From positions 21,576,707 through 21,640,706 of the forward strand of contig NC_086354.1 of the NCBI RefSeq assembly GCF_036324505.1: DNA of 64,000 nt. The letters run 5' to 3'. Source of the stretch: Eleginops maclovinus. Its lineage: Eukaryota > Chordata > Actinopteri > Perciformes > Eleginopidae. The position numbers were made by a program, and so were the translations under genes. Below are positions 1 to 10,640 of this stretch, piece by piece (position 1 is the first letter of the stretch; each line of letters opens with the position of its first letter). The notes below the pieces were generated by a model that saw nothing but the letters and a program-made list of their open reading frames with translations, had not been told where the DNA came from and did no database searches.

Positions 1-654
1 TTTTTGGAACGATAAAATGTTTTTCTTTCACTTGATGTTAGTATAAAGGCTTCCTCCCGCTGTCTGCATGTGTCTCCTCGCAGTCACGTCACACACATCT
101 TCCTTAAAGATGGACTTTACCTTAATTTGTGTCTAAAACTATGCAATGTTGGGTGTGTAAATTTGATGGAATTGGGCCTTAAAGGTACTTAAAAAGTCCT
201 TTAGTTGGATGATTTAGAAGGTGTCTTAACCCTGATATAAAATAATATCAAATTCTTTAAAAAAAACCTTTAAAATAAGTACTAATATGACGTTATGTAT
301 TATATGCCTGCTTATTTTTCCAAACATGTTTGATTATGTTACATATTTGTACCATGATGAATGTATTTAATTTATATTTAATTTACCTTTTTCTTATCTT
401 TGATTTGATAATGACTTTTCGGTTATGAGTTAATAAACATGGTTGAATGAAATAATATTCTATTGGGAGATAGAACATGTCTTTAATAAATAAAGTATGT
501 CAGTGGTCTGAAACAGTCCGCAATACATCATTCTTTTACTTTGTAGGATCATTAATGCATGGATTAGTTCCTCTATTATACTATTTAAATACTACATAGA
601 ATAGCACAGTGAAAGAGATAACCTTATCTCTTTGTGTATGAAAAAAGAAAAGGT
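1..654. other. AT-rich stretch with no gene seen
   Basis: I find no convincing exon here. Two AATAAA hexamers on the + strand (432-437 and 485-490) could belong to the 3' end of a + strand gene lying before the window, but nothing coding is visible to confirm this. Confidence 0.4.
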
Positions 655-937
655 CTGACCTCGGAAGTGCCTCGGTAAAATGCGGTGCGCATTTCCGCCT
701 GGCTTTACGGTATTTAATCACTTCCGTAAAGCGAGAACTTGTGTTTATTCTTTGTAGCAATTAGCTCCTGCTGTTAGCTGCACATTTAAACCTGAAATAG
801 CTGCAGCTTATGCACGGTTATCTGCTTCAGCAATGGCCTGTTTCGGTTAGCTAAGCCGACCGTATTACCCTCACGTCCCTTGTTTTAACTTCAGGCTTCC
901 CCGACACTTTGGTGGCTTGTTTTTTTGTTTAATCACA
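655..937 (+). promoter_or_regulatory. Probable promoter and 5' UTR of znf-A
   Basis: Base composition changes from AT-rich to CpG-containing just before the first znf-A exon. ETS-type cores are visible (GGAAGT at 663-668 and CACTTCCG at 719-726), the kind often found in TATA-less teleost promoters. The znf-A ATG at 938 has an A at position -3. The transcription start cannot be placed from sequence alone. Confidence 0.45.
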
Positions 938-1175
938 ATGTTGACCAGCGTTGCTCTTGGGGCTCAGATTGCCTCCATAGTCGATGCCTTGTCCAAAGCA
1001 GCCGTGACGGAGATCTCCAGAGTGCTGGAGGAAGGCTCGGTGGTGGCGAGGCTGGAAATGTGTCAGCGTGAAAATGAGATCAAGAAGCTGAAGAGCAACA
1101 TCCAGTTTCTGCACAGCGAGCTGAGATCCCTGCAGGAGAGTGTGACCCTGAGAGCAGACACCCAGAGAGCAGAGG
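938..1175 (+). CDS. znf-A exon 1 (N-terminal coiled coil)
   Basis: It begins MLTSVALGAQIAS and continues into a Leu-, Glu- and Lys-rich helix ending near LRSLQESVTL. I chose the ATG at 938 because the frame upstream opens only with a TTG and the znf-B protein begins at the matching place. The donor GGTAAG follows at 1176 in phase 1. The helix probably mediates oligomerisation. It replaces the KRAB or SCAN domain seen in mammalian zinc-finger proteins. Confidence 0.8.
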
Positions 1176-4100
1176 GTAAGATATTTACATGAAACACACT
1201 TTATTCATTGTGTTGACCTGCGATCAGAGGTGGGAGAAGTACTTAAGTAAAAGCAGAAGTACCAGAGTTTAGGAATACTCTGCTTCAAGTAAAAGTCCTC
1301 CATTTAAATGTTACTTAAAGTACCAAAATTAAAACTCATTGTTTGATTGGTCAATTTCAGAATAATATCTCTGATATGTTTTGTAATGATTGATCATTAA
1401 AGTGTTCAGAGCTGGTGAAGATGCAGATAGTTTGAATGGCTTTATGTACTGCAGGGTATCTGCTGGATTTACTCCAGGTGAACTAAAGTCTGATTTAAGG
1501 GCTGATTATATTTACCATCATTAATCCAAATCTGCCTAGCAACTAAAGGTAAAAAATAAATGTAGTGGAGGAAACGTACTAGATTTACCCTGAATTGTAG
1601 TGGGGTAGAAGTAAAAAGGAGCACAACATGGAAATACTCAAGTAAAGTACAGGTACCTCAAAATTGAACATAAGTACAGTACTAATTCAAAGAGGAGGAC
1701 ATGGTTTCTTGGGGATGGGAACACACATCTCTGTTTTCTTGACACCCATCTGACCTTTGTTTTTGCCTTTTAAGGATTTAACGTCCCCTTTTATTTTTTT
1801 CTCCTGTTTTATTCAGTCCTTCGTTGGTATTAAGTGATCATTTTAATCACAAAGCCATGTGTTAATCTGGTTTTTACCTTGGATAGTATTGTTTGTATTT
1901 GTAAATTGTCTGTATTCTTCTCATCCTGCCGGTGCTGCAGCACCTCTTTTCACCCTCTGCCTGAAACCAGAGCCCAGAACTTTGGGATCTTAGCCTTTGC
2001 AGACCATTTATATGCACAGAGACCTATATAACACACAAATAACTTTAAAACATTCAAATTAAATTCAAACACTGAATCTTTATCATTGCAATTCCACAGG
2101 CAATCAGCATAACCCTGGTGATGAGAGGACTTTGCCTGAAGAGGGAAACGCTGATAAGGACCAAAATGGCCCGTCTCTTCCTGAGGTGGTGCAGGTGAAA
2201 TGTGAACCTGTGGAAGAAGGAAGTGAAGGAGCTGGAGGACAAGCTGAGCCACTGAAAGAAGAACCAGCCCTGTATGAAAGGGACAGTGCACAGTGGAGGC
2301 CGGCAACACAAACGGGAAGCAACAACTCAAATTATTCACCGTGCGCGCCCGGATCTTCTGTGGCGCCCGGCAGCAGCTCGGGGGGGTTTCAGCAGAGCCC
2401 GTTCATCCGCGGCCTGCAGAGCTACGCTCAGTATCGAAACCCGTACAACACAGCGAGGAGGAGGACAGGGAAGTGGTTGATGTTCAAGAAAGGCTTTGTT
2501 TGTCCGTACTGCGGGAAATGCTTTGAGCGGTCCGGACACCTCGAGAGGCACAAGAGGATTCACACCGGGGAAAAACCGTACCGCTGCGAGGTCTGCGGGA
2601 GACGGTTCAATCAGAAGTGTAGCCTGAAGGAGCACATGAAGATCCACAGGAGATGTGAGTGAAATACCTGGTGGGGTTAGCAAATGCTGCAGGGAAAAAA
2701 AATCAGTTTTCATAAGTCGTCCCTTTTTAAAGCAAAGCATGTTATCTATTGAAGCTCAATCACAAAGGAGGGGGGACAGAAATCTAAAGATTAAAGGTTG
2801 TTATCCAGTCTGAGTACTTTCCTCTTAGGATCATACAATGTTCAGAAGGAATTTAAAGATTTATACGACTCATTTAATTCTCTTAAAGTCTATATTATAT
2901 AAAGACTCGTCCGATTCTTCCCTGGGAGGTTGAATAACAGTTCAAATATGTGTGACTAACCATAGAAGATCAATCAATCAATCAGCTTTATTGAAAGAGT
3001 CTCAAGGTCCATTTTTTTCAAGACATACAACACTCAAAATTAAACTGCCCCCCCCCCCCCCCCCCCCCCGACACATTGGTATCTTGATGTATTTCGTTGT
3101 TTGTCTTGGTTCACTTCACAGTAGGAAGTCTCTGGCTGTGACATTCCTCTCGAGATGAGAGTGAAGGTTTTATTTTCTCCCTGCTTCTCAGGGCACGACT
3201 CGATGGATGTGAGATACTGCGGTCACATCTCAGTTGATCTCAGCATTACTTTACAGCAGTTTTAAGTGGTTTTATCGTGATTGTATTTTCCATCTGTGGT
3301 GTCAAACGGGAAATGCTTTCATGTATTTTCTCTCAGACGGTTCGACGTTGTTATTTTTGGTTCGGAAAGGCCTGATCATTTTTGCTGTTTTGAGATGCTC
3401 TGTGCTGGAGTAGAACACATGAGCTGTTTTTGTTAAAGACAGTTCATGTTGCATGTGAATACTGTATTGTGTTTTAATATGTTACTATTAATGGCAAGCC
3501 TCGGACAGAAACAAATGACTGGTTTAGATGTGTGATCCATAAACCTGGAGACTCTCTGTTTATCAATTCATCGTTTGGTCTTTAAAATAGTGAGATTTAT
3601 TTCAAAGTTAAAGTAAGATTAGATCATTTGAGAGAACAGCTGGGAAGCTCCATATTTGAGTCGGGGAAAACAGAATTTTCTGCCAAATTTGTGGGAAAAA
3701 CTACTTTGGATGGAGTCATTTATTGCTCTATGATTCGTTGTACTCTTCATAAAAGGGATATAAAACTAGGAAGTTGTTGGTGTGAATTATTGTGGAAATT
3801 CCACACTTAATCACCTTCTGGTAAGAAAAGAACAAATCTACAAAGTTGTGTTTTCATAAAGAGCAGAGCATTTAACAGTCAATTCCAGCTGGAGGCCAGA
3901 TAACCTGCACAACCAATGTCGTACCAGGATCTGACCCCGATCAAACATTAGACCAGATTCTTAAAGGGAAGGAAGAAGGGGAACAGCCAATCCAATTCTA
4001 CATTCTGAACATTTGGTCAGAGCGACAAACTGCATACAACAAGGCTATTTACATTACAGTGGTGTAAAACAAAGGAAAGGGGAAGCTAAATCAAAAGACA

Positions 4101-6638
4101 GAGAGACAGACATTTGCCTTTCTCAGGAAGTCAATATTTTAGCAGCTTGATGTGAATTTCATCGGTGCGATGTGGATTGAAGCTGTAGGAAAGTCTAACT
4201 GCAGAAGAAACTTACAGTGATGTACTTATAATTAAATGGGACTATTATAAATGTCTACGATATGAATAAACTGTTACATTTGGATAGCAACCTTTGCATG
4301 ACCCACATAACATATGCACAACTTGTTTATCAAGCTTGAATTGTTAGTTGTGGAAGCAAGAAGTGCACATGTTGATGTCTTCGTACTTCACCAGGTATTC
4401 AGCCTTCACCAGTGGAGATCGATGTGAAGGAACAGAAGCAGATTCCTGTGCTGATCCCATGTGCTGATCCTCTTCAAATCAAAGAGGAGATCCAGGTGAA
4501 GTTTGACGATGTCCAACCTAAGATTGAAGACGTTCTCACAACACATGTACACGTCAAAGCCGAGCCTGCAGAGGAGAACGTAGCACCACAACGGTTTCAT
4601 GGAGGAAACGAGCAGACGAGAGGAGGAGGAGACGACCTCAGTGAGAACTTCTCAACATTTGAGAGGGAGAACCCGCAGTGGATGTCCAGACTACAGGACA
4701 GCGCAGAGGTCAGCATTGCAGAGTATCACGGTATGACATCCTTCCCGGGGGTGGCTCAGTTACTGCCGCCGCCCGCCGAGGCGTCCTGTAGCTCATTCTC
4801 CTTTCCAGGGAAGCCGTATGGAGAAGTCAAGAACAGCATGGTCTCCCAAACACCTTACGCATCCTCAGACTCTCTCATGATGTCAGGAGAAGGAGGCATA
4901 CATGAAGCCGCGCTGAATCACCAGAGAGGGAACCGGTCGTTTCAGGTGATCAGACCAAAGAAGTGCTTCGTCTGCTCGTACTGCGGGAAGGTCTTTGAGC
5001 GCGTCGGCCACCTGGACAGACACTTACGGATTCACACCGGGGAGAAGCCGTATGGGTGCCAGATATGCGGGAGGTGCTTCAATCAGAAGAGCAGCCTCAA
5101 GAGTCACATGAAGACGCACAGAAACGGTAAGAAACACACGCTGCCTTCCTAGGGAAGATCAAACATTCAAAGGCTTTACTGTCGAATGCACAATAACTAC
5201 AGCTTTGGCAGTGAAAATGGGAAGTCTCCAACAATGCAACACACGATAAACTTGACATGTAATGATAGAAAAAAAGAACATACACTTTGCTGATTGTTTC
5301 AGTAAGTAGTGTCTATTATTTCTCTAATACTTGATAAATCAATGCATCCATAAATTGTCAGACCATGGTAAACAAAAATGCCATTTCAATCACATTTTAC
5401 TAGCATATTAAATTAGCTCTTTTTTTCTGACCAACACTCAAAAATGCATCTATTTTAGTTTATTATCGTTCAAGGTTAAACATATATTCCTAATATGAAT
5501 AAAAAACATCAGATATTCACATTGCAGAAGCTGAAACTGTGAATTTTTCACTTCCTCTAAAAAGAGACACACAGGGGATTGTTTTGATAAAACATAACTA
5601 AGTTGGTTCTCTAAATTATAGAAATAGGGGATAGAAACAATCTCCACTTTTAAAATTGAGCTCTTTCAGAGAATCTACTCAAATATCTTTACAATTAAAC
5701 CACTTCTACACCATTCAGTCCAATCATATCTTGCTCAAAAGCACCACAGAAATGAATCTATTAACACTTTTAATACAAATTATGTCCACTGAGACAAATG
5801 TAAAATGTGTGATATTGGGCTTTATAAATAAAGTTTGATTGATTGATTCTGTTTTTCCTCAAAAGGGGAGAGCTCAGATATGCCGGAGCCCAATCACTTG
5901 ATGCTCACGATGCCCGACAATCAGCCGCTGAAGAACCTGACAGAACCGAAGACTGGCCCGGCAGCGCCAGAGGAACTGAGGCAGAGCATCAGCGTTTACA
6001 GAGAGGCAGTCGGTGAGCAAACAGTGACGGTGAAGCTGGAGCCAAACGGGGAGGATTATCACGCTCTAAGTCAGGCAGGGAGTAACCACAACAGCACAGG
6101 AACAACAGAGCAAAGCCAGCTGTGGACCTCTGGGATTGAGCAGAGTAGTGATGGGGAACAAACTGTGTGTGTGCTTCTGTGTGACGGGGAGTATCACCTC
6201 AGTCCTGCAGCAGGAGAAACAAACGAGCAGCAGGATTACACTCTACCAATCAGTGAGCTGCCTTTCCTAGGACCCAAAGAGAAGGGAGACGTGATGCACA
6301 ATGATCAGTATTCAATGATGCATTCGAGAAACTCTGACATGACTTTAGCTCCATCGCTGCAGGACCAGCACGAGACGACTGTGAGTGAGTACACAGCCGT
6401 GAGGACTCGGGAGGGAGGTGCATTTGATTTGAATATCCCGGACAGCTGTGGCGGTGACACGACCGCACAGAACTGCTTCATTTGCTCCAGCTGCGGCCAA
6501 AGCTTTGATAGCTTCGGCCTGTTTGAGAGACACCAGTGTAAAGGCGTCACAGAGCAATCCTTCAGCTGCCAGATATGCGGCAAGACATTCAATCAGATGA
6601 GCATCCTGAAACTGCACCTGAAACTACATGTCGAGTAA
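938..6638 (+). CDS. znf-A: C2H2 zinc-finger protein with three tandem two-finger exons
   Basis: Probable nuclear DNA-binding regulator. My model joins four coding exons: 938-1175, 2100-2654, 4395-5126 and 5866-6638. All three introns are phase 1 with GT-AG ends, and the joined length of 2298 nt gives 765 residues and a stop. Exon 1 encodes a heptad-rich helix, likely a coiled coil. Exons 2, 3 and 4 each carry a V-K-x-E-P SUMO-type site, an acidic and Gln/Trp patch, and a C-terminal pair of C2H2 fingers (about residues 213-263, 456-506 and 713-764). The first finger of the last pair is degenerate. Exons 2 and 3 each read through their donor into a nearby stop (TGA at 2660-2662; TAG ending 5152), so shorter proteins with two or four fingers are possible. 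The first exon resembles that of znf-B downstream. I do not recognise a named orthologue; similar genes are numerous in teleosts. Confidence 0.8.
1225..1692. mobile_element. MITE-like repeat in znf-A intron 1
   Basis: The segment starts CAGAGGTGGGAGAAGTACTT and ends in a run of AAGTAC and AAGTACAG words. Its arms are rich in AAGTA/TACTT on both sides. A reverse-orientation relative lies at 11235-11625 and a partial one at 32815-32998. This type of non-autonomous DNA element is common in fish genomes. No coding capacity. Confidence 0.6.
1930..2036. repeat. Fragment of the TTAA-flanked repeat family
   Basis: The words CAGCACCTCTTTTCACCCTC and GAAACCAGAGCCCAG match the copies near 19145 and, inverted, near 40300. 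Only a fragment is present, lying in znf-A intron 1 about 60 bases before the exon 2 acceptor. Confidence 0.6.
2100..2654 (+). CDS. znf-A exon 2 (first two-finger module)
   Basis: The acceptor TTCCACAG precedes 2100. The exon encodes VQVKCEPVEE, a Gly/Ser-rich linker, and two fingers joined by a canonical TGEKPY linker. Finger 1 has helix contacts R-G-H-R at -1, 2, 3 and 6; finger 2 has Q-C-S-E. The donor at 2655 is GTGAGT in phase 1. Without splicing, translation stops after two more codons (TGA at 2660-2662), which would give a complete two-finger protein. Confidence 0.85.
3048..3069. repeat. Poly-C tract
   Basis: An uninterrupted run of 22 C in znf-A intron 2, just after AAATTAAACTG. Such tracts are often length-variable or poorly assembled. 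The rest of intron 2 (2655-4394) shows no exon I can support. Confidence 0.8.
4395..5126 (+). CDS. znf-A exon 3 (second two-finger module)
   Basis: The acceptor TTCACCAG precedes 4395, and the phase fits exon 2 exactly. It encodes two acidic V-K-x-E/D-type stretches (VHVKAEPAEE is the clearest), an ERENPQW patch, and two fingers closely resembling those of exon 2. Finger 1 has the same predicted contacts, R-G-H-R; finger 2 has Q-S-S-S. The donor at 5127 is GTAAGA in phase 1. Unspliced reading ends at 5150-5152 after KKHTLPS, giving an alternative C-terminus. Confidence 0.85.
5816..5850. repeat. Short dispersed-repeat tail
   Basis: GGGCTTTATAAATAAAGTTT followed by TGATTGATTGATT is the usual 3' tail of a common fish interspersed repeat. 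It ends 16 bases before the exon 4 acceptor of znf-A, so it may supply part of that exon's upstream splicing region. Confidence 0.5.
5866..6638 (+). CDS. znf-A exon 4 (third module, with one decayed finger)
   Basis: The acceptor CTCAAAAG precedes 5866 and the phase matches exon 3. It encodes VTVKLEP, a LW-containing acidic region, and a C-terminal pair. The first finger keeps C-x2-C and the helix but has H-Q-C-K-G where H-x3-H is expected, and the TGEKPY linker has become TEQSF. The second finger (C-x2-C ... H-x3-H) is intact. The stop TAA is at 6636-6638. Confidence 0.85.
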
Positions 6639-6715
6639 ACGAGTTTGAGTTTAAGGAGAAAAAGCTTCATCACTACATATGTAAGAAACGGCACAACGAG
6701 TCGATATGATTTACA

Positions 6716-6721
6716 AATAAA
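6716..6721 (+). terminator. znf-A polyadenylation signal
   Basis: AATAAA lies 78 bases after the stop codon, the first such hexamer on this strand after the gene. Confidence 0.55.
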
Positions 6722-7350
6722 TACTTGACAAAAGCGTTCAAGAGCTTTTAGTTTTCTATTTGCTTTATTTGTTAAGTTCAGTGTTCTAGCAATAAGGACC
6801 ATTCTGTAAACGGTATGTTTTGCACTATTTCTTTTTACCTTCATCGCTCCTTTTTTACTCTGAGCTGACCAACGACTCAAACCTGCCATTTGTTCTGTCA
6901 CTTGGACCGATATCTAGTTTAACTTTACAGATTTCTTTATTATTTTAACAAAACGTCTTTGTTTCAAATGTAAAGTTTAAATGTTTTTTTTCCCGCTCTT
7001 TTCAAACTAAACTAACCACACCTTCTTACAAAACCACACTTTTATATGTTCCATTTAATTACAAGTGTCTTTTATTTATCAAGTAAAGGCAAGAACCATT
7101 TGCTCTGTACTGAAAATCCTGATTACAAATTCTTTTTTTTCCAGGATATACTTCGCCTATCTTAATTTACCTCTTAAGATAATATGTATCAGTGGCATTA
7201 AGTGGAGTTTGGCTGTTTTAAAACAAAATACAATCTGCTGTAAGTTCATTGATGTAGTATTTTGACTAAGATACAGCACAGGTTTATCCTCAGAGTAATC
7301 AATCAGTGTCTTTAAGCTTTGATAAGATATTCCACCATCGCTGATGATTA
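6722..7350. other. Non-coding spacer
   Basis: AT-rich sequence after znf-A with scattered stops in all frames. No feature that I can support. Confidence 0.5.
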
Positions 7351-8095
7351 GGGTTGCAAAATTCCGGGAATTTTCAAAGCTGGAAACTTTCCATGGGGAT
7401 TAACGGGAAATTATGGGAATTTTCAAAATTGAAGGTTGGCTCTTCATGGGGAACTTAAATATAGTTGGGGAAAGTATATTTTAGTATAATCTTGACTAAA
7501 ACAAACAGATGCCATTCAAGTATATCCATGCCATTCCTCAATCACATGCACATAGCACACTGCTTACTGCATGTCTATTGAGACCACACCCCTACAGGCA
7601 CTGTGCATTCCTCCATCACATGCACATATGATTTCTAGAAGACTGGACCACACTTATGAGCCCAAAGCACAAGACTATTGAAGCCACACATTTGAACCTG
7701 TGGACTTCACAAAGTGACGTAAGGCTTGATGATATTATGGGGTAATATATTTATTTTATGTTTAAATTGCAAATATCACAGACAGATGGATTCATCTAGT
7801 AGATGGCTAGCTGAAAACTTAGATGCTAAATAAGCCATAGCTAGCGTCACTTCATTTACCATCTATGAGGCACTTATAAAGATGCTAGCTACCTCAAATG
7901 TGATGCTGTTTTCATCTGCCTCCTGCAAGATGTTTTGAAGATCATCCCAGTTGTTTAGCTAGCCTAACTATTTATATTTCTGTTCATCCCCTTGCATCAC
8001 TTCTCAGTTAGTTCCCATTAATTCCCATAAATCCCATTATTCCCATGGAAAGTTTCCAATATGGAATATTTACCAAATTCCCCAGCTTAACTTCC
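7351..8095. mobile_element. Non-autonomous DNA transposon (hAT-like MITE)
   Basis: The left end reads GGGTTGCAAAATTCCGGGAA and the right end contains the inverted counterpart. A perfect 17-bp inverted repeat is visible (7381-7397, TGGAAACTTTCCATGGG, against 8042-8058). The surrounding arms repeat GGGAATT and CCCATTAATTCCC. No transposase is encoded. The exact ends and target duplication are uncertain; CTGATG occurs just outside both ends. Confidence 0.6.
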
Positions 8096-8549
8096 AGTCT
8101 GATGTGTGCCTACTTTATCTTACACAGTAATCAAACCCCCAACCCGGCCACTGCAGTGTTACTTATTTATTTTTTTAGTTTAAAGACCGATAAATAATTG
8201 TCAGACTGCCAATTGTAATTTGATTTCTGGACATCTTGAGCACACTATACAGGCTGTTAGATTACGTTTGAAATAAATATGTAATGTATTTTTTGTAATG
8301 CATTTCAATCTAAGTTCATCGACTTGTGGAGTCTGGCACTCTTTTGATGTTGAACAGTTGAAAATAAATGATTTTTGTATGTGAAATCTTTGCTGCACAA
8401 TTTCCTCGTCCTGTTTCTTCTCCCACCACGCCTTCTTTTCTGTCAGGGTTCTCACAGTCATCGAAAGTGTGTTTTATTTTATCCTCACTGTGTCAAGGTG
8501 GGGGGAGACGGGGTTTAAAAAAAGCGAGCTTGATTCTAATAAAAAGCTG

Positions 8550-10637
8550 TTAAAAAAACACAAACGCCTCGGGGGCAAGGCATAGGACGAGGAGGGTGCC
8601 TCGGGCGGATGGCCCAGGGGCAAGGCAGAGGAGGAGGAGGTTCTCTTGAGCGGACAGTCCGGGGGCAAGGCAGAGGACGAGGCAGAACATGGACAGGGCC
8701 TGTGGCAGGGGAAACGTTGGGGTTGGAGACAGGACATGCGTGGCTGGAGTCGGTTGGGCTGCCGACAGGACAGGAGGGGATGGAGTGGGCCGGACTGCAA
8801 CTGGAAGCATGGCGGCCAGGGCTGGGCTTGTAGTTATGGCGCCCAGGGCTTGGCCTGGAAATATGGTGGCTAGGGCTGGAACTACAGCCAGGAACGCAGC
8901 TGCTAGGGCCAAAACTTGAGCCGGAAGCGTGGCTGCAGAAGGCTGGGCTGCAGGAGGCTTGGCAGCAGGAGGCTCGGCTGCAGGAGGCTCGGCTGCAGGA
9001 GACTCGGCAGCAGGAGGCTCGGCTGCAGGAAGCTTGGCTGTAGGAGGCTTGGCAGCAGGAGGCTTGGCTGCAGAAGGCTTGGCAGCAGGAAGCTTGGCTG
9101 CAGAAGGCTTGGCTGTAGGAGGCTTGGCTGCAGAAGGCTTGGCTGTAGGAGGCTTGGCTGCAGGAGGCTTGGCTGCAGGAGGCTTGGCAGCAGGAGGCTT
9201 GGCAGCAGGAGGCTTGGCTGTAGGAGGCTTGGCTGTAGGAGGCTTGGCAGCAGGAAGCTTGGCTGTAGGAGGCTTGGCTGTAAGAGGCTTGGCTGCAGGA
9301 GGCTTGGCTGCAGAAGGCTTGGCTGTAGGAGGCTTGGCTGCAGGAGGCTTGGCTGCAGGAGGCTTGGCAGCAGGAGGCTTGGCTGTAGGAGGCTTGGCTG
9401 TAAGAGGCTTGGCAGCAGGAAGCTTGGCTGCAGAAGGCTTGGCTGTAGGAGGCTTGGCTGCAGAAGGCTTGGCTGCAGGAGGCTTGGCTGCAGAAGGCTT
9501 GGCAGCAGGAGGCTTGGCAGCAGGAGGCTTGGCAGCAGGAGGCTTGGCTGTAGGAGGCTTGGCTGTAGGAGGCTTGGCAGCAGGAAGCTTGGCTGTAGGA
9601 GGCTTGGCAGCAGGAGGCTTGCCAGCAGGAGGCTTGGCAGCAGGAGGCTTGGCTGTAGGAGGCTTGGCAGCAGGAAGCTTGGCTGTAGGAGGCTTGGCTG
9701 TAAGAGGCTTGGCTGCAGGAGGCTTGGCTGCAGGAGGCTTGGCAGCAGGAGGCTTGGCAGCAGGAGGCTTGGCAGCAGGAGGCTTGGCTGTAGGAGGCTT
9801 GGCTGTAGGAGGCTTGGCAGCAGGAAGCTTGGCTGTAGGAGGCTTGGCAGCAGGAGGCTTGCCAGCAGGAGGCTTGGCAGCAGGAGGCTTGGCTGGAGGA
9901 GGCTTGGCAGCAGGAAGCTTGGCTGTAGGAGGCTTGGCTGTAAGAGGCTTGGCTGCAGGAGGCTTGGCTGTAGGAGGCTTGGCTGCAGGAGGCTTGGCTG
10001 CAGGAGGCTTGGCTGCAGGAGGCTTGGCTGTAGGAGGCTTGGCAGTAGGAGGCTTGGCTGCAGGAGGCTTGGCTGCAGGAGGCTTGGCTGCAGGAGGCTT
10101 GGCTGTAGGAGGCTTGGCTGCAGGAGGCTTGGCTGTAGGAGGCTTGGCAGCAGGAAGCTTGGCTGCAGAAGGCTTGGCTGTAGGAGGCTTGGCTGTAGGA
10201 GGCTTGGCAGCAGGAGGCTTGGCTGCAGGAGGCTTGGCTGCAGGAGGCTTGGCTGCAGGAGGCTTGGCTGCAGGAGGCTTGGCTGCAGGAGGCTTGGCTG
10301 CAGGAGGCTTGGCTGTAGGAGGCTTGGCAGAAGGAAGCTCGGCTGAAGGAGGCTCGGCTGAAGGAGGCTCGGCTGAAGGAGGCTCGGCTGTAGGAGGACA
10401 GGCTGGGAGCCTGGCCTTGCGAATCTTAGCAAACTGCTGAACGCTCCGCGGACCTCCAAGGGCCAGGCGAGAATCCAGGAAGAGGTTTGAGGGTGAACGC
10501 GAGCACTCTGGGCTTTGTGTAAAAAGTTGAAGCCAGTCTGGCAACAAGCACCTTAGCCAGTGCTTGTCGGCCACCTCCATTTCTGCCTCTTTGAGGGCAG
10601 CCTCCTTACTCCAAAATAGTTGAAGATTTTTTTGCAA
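8550..10637 (-). CDS. Long open frame of Pro/Ala/Lys pentapeptide repeats, status uncertain
   Basis: A 695-codon frame made mostly of repeats of the form P-P-[AT]-A-K. The N-terminal 80 residues are not repetitive (for example KEAEMEVADKHWLRCLLPDW), and the C-terminal part is a second, looser repeat around LCLAPGPSAR. The frame opens with TTG; the first ATG is at residue 20, inside the unique part. No splice context, promoter or recognised domain is evident. Because the 15-bp unit lacks stops in several frames, the + strand is open across the array too, so openness alone is weak evidence for a gene. It could be a Lys/Pro-rich nuclear protein, part of a mobile element, or non-coding. Confidence 0.3.
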   Translation of the reverse strand: MQKNLQLFWSKEAALKEAEMEVADKHWLRCLLPDWLQLFTQSPECSRSPSNLFLDSRLALGGPRSVQQFAKIRKARLPACPPTAEPPSAEPPSAEPPSAELPSAKPPTAKPPAAKPPAAKPPAAKPPAAKPPAAKPPAAKPPAAKPPTAKPPTAKPSAAKLPAAKPPTAKPPAAKPPTAKPPAAKPPAAKPPAAKPPTAKPPTAKPPAAKPPAAKPPAAKPPTAKPPAAKPLTAKPPTAKLPAAKPPPAKPPAAKPPAGKPPAAKPPTAKLPAAKPPTAKPPTAKPPAAKPPAAKPPAAKPPAAKPPAAKPLTAKPPTAKLPAAKPPTAKPPAAKPPAGKPPAAKPPTAKLPAAKPPTAKPPTAKPPAAKPPAAKPPAAKPSAAKPPAAKPSAAKPPTAKPSAAKLPAAKPLTAKPPTAKPPAAKPPAAKPPAAKPPTAKPSAAKPPAAKPLTAKPPTAKLPAAKPPTAKPPTAKPPAAKPPAAKPPAAKPPAAKPPTAKPSAAKPPTAKPSAAKLPAAKPSAAKPPAAKPPTAKLPAAEPPAAESPAAEPPAAEPPAAKPPAAQPSAATLPAQVLALAAAFLAVVPALATIFPGQALGAITTSPALAAMLPVAVRPTPSPPVLSAAQPTPATHVLSPTPTFPLPQALSMFCLVLCLAPGLSAQENLLLLCLAPGPSARGTLLVLCLAPEAFVFF
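8929..10400. repeat. 15-bp minisatellite, about 98 copies
   Basis: Units read GGCTTGGCTGTAGGA or GGCTTGGCAGCAGGA, with single-base variants (AAGCTTGG, TGTAAGA, GCCAGCAGGA). A longer pattern is superimposed: the 120 bases from 9541 recur almost unchanged from 9781, giving a 240-bp higher-order unit, and the line from 9241 recurs at 9661 and 9901. The left flank (8570-8700) holds a related G-rich repeat around GGGGGCAAGGCAGAGGACGA. Confidence 0.95.
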
Positions 10638-10640
10638 TCA

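Noticed and set aside
8929..10400. Satellite DNA of a centromere
   Set aside because: A single 1.5-kb block with a 15-bp unit between ordinary genes; a local minisatellite is sufficient.
8916..10440. Long + strand open frames across the minisatellite (Arg/Leu/Gly- and Ala/Gly/Leu-rich)
   Set aside because: They begin and end with the 15-bp array and contain only its translation. They are open because the unit has no stop in those frames.
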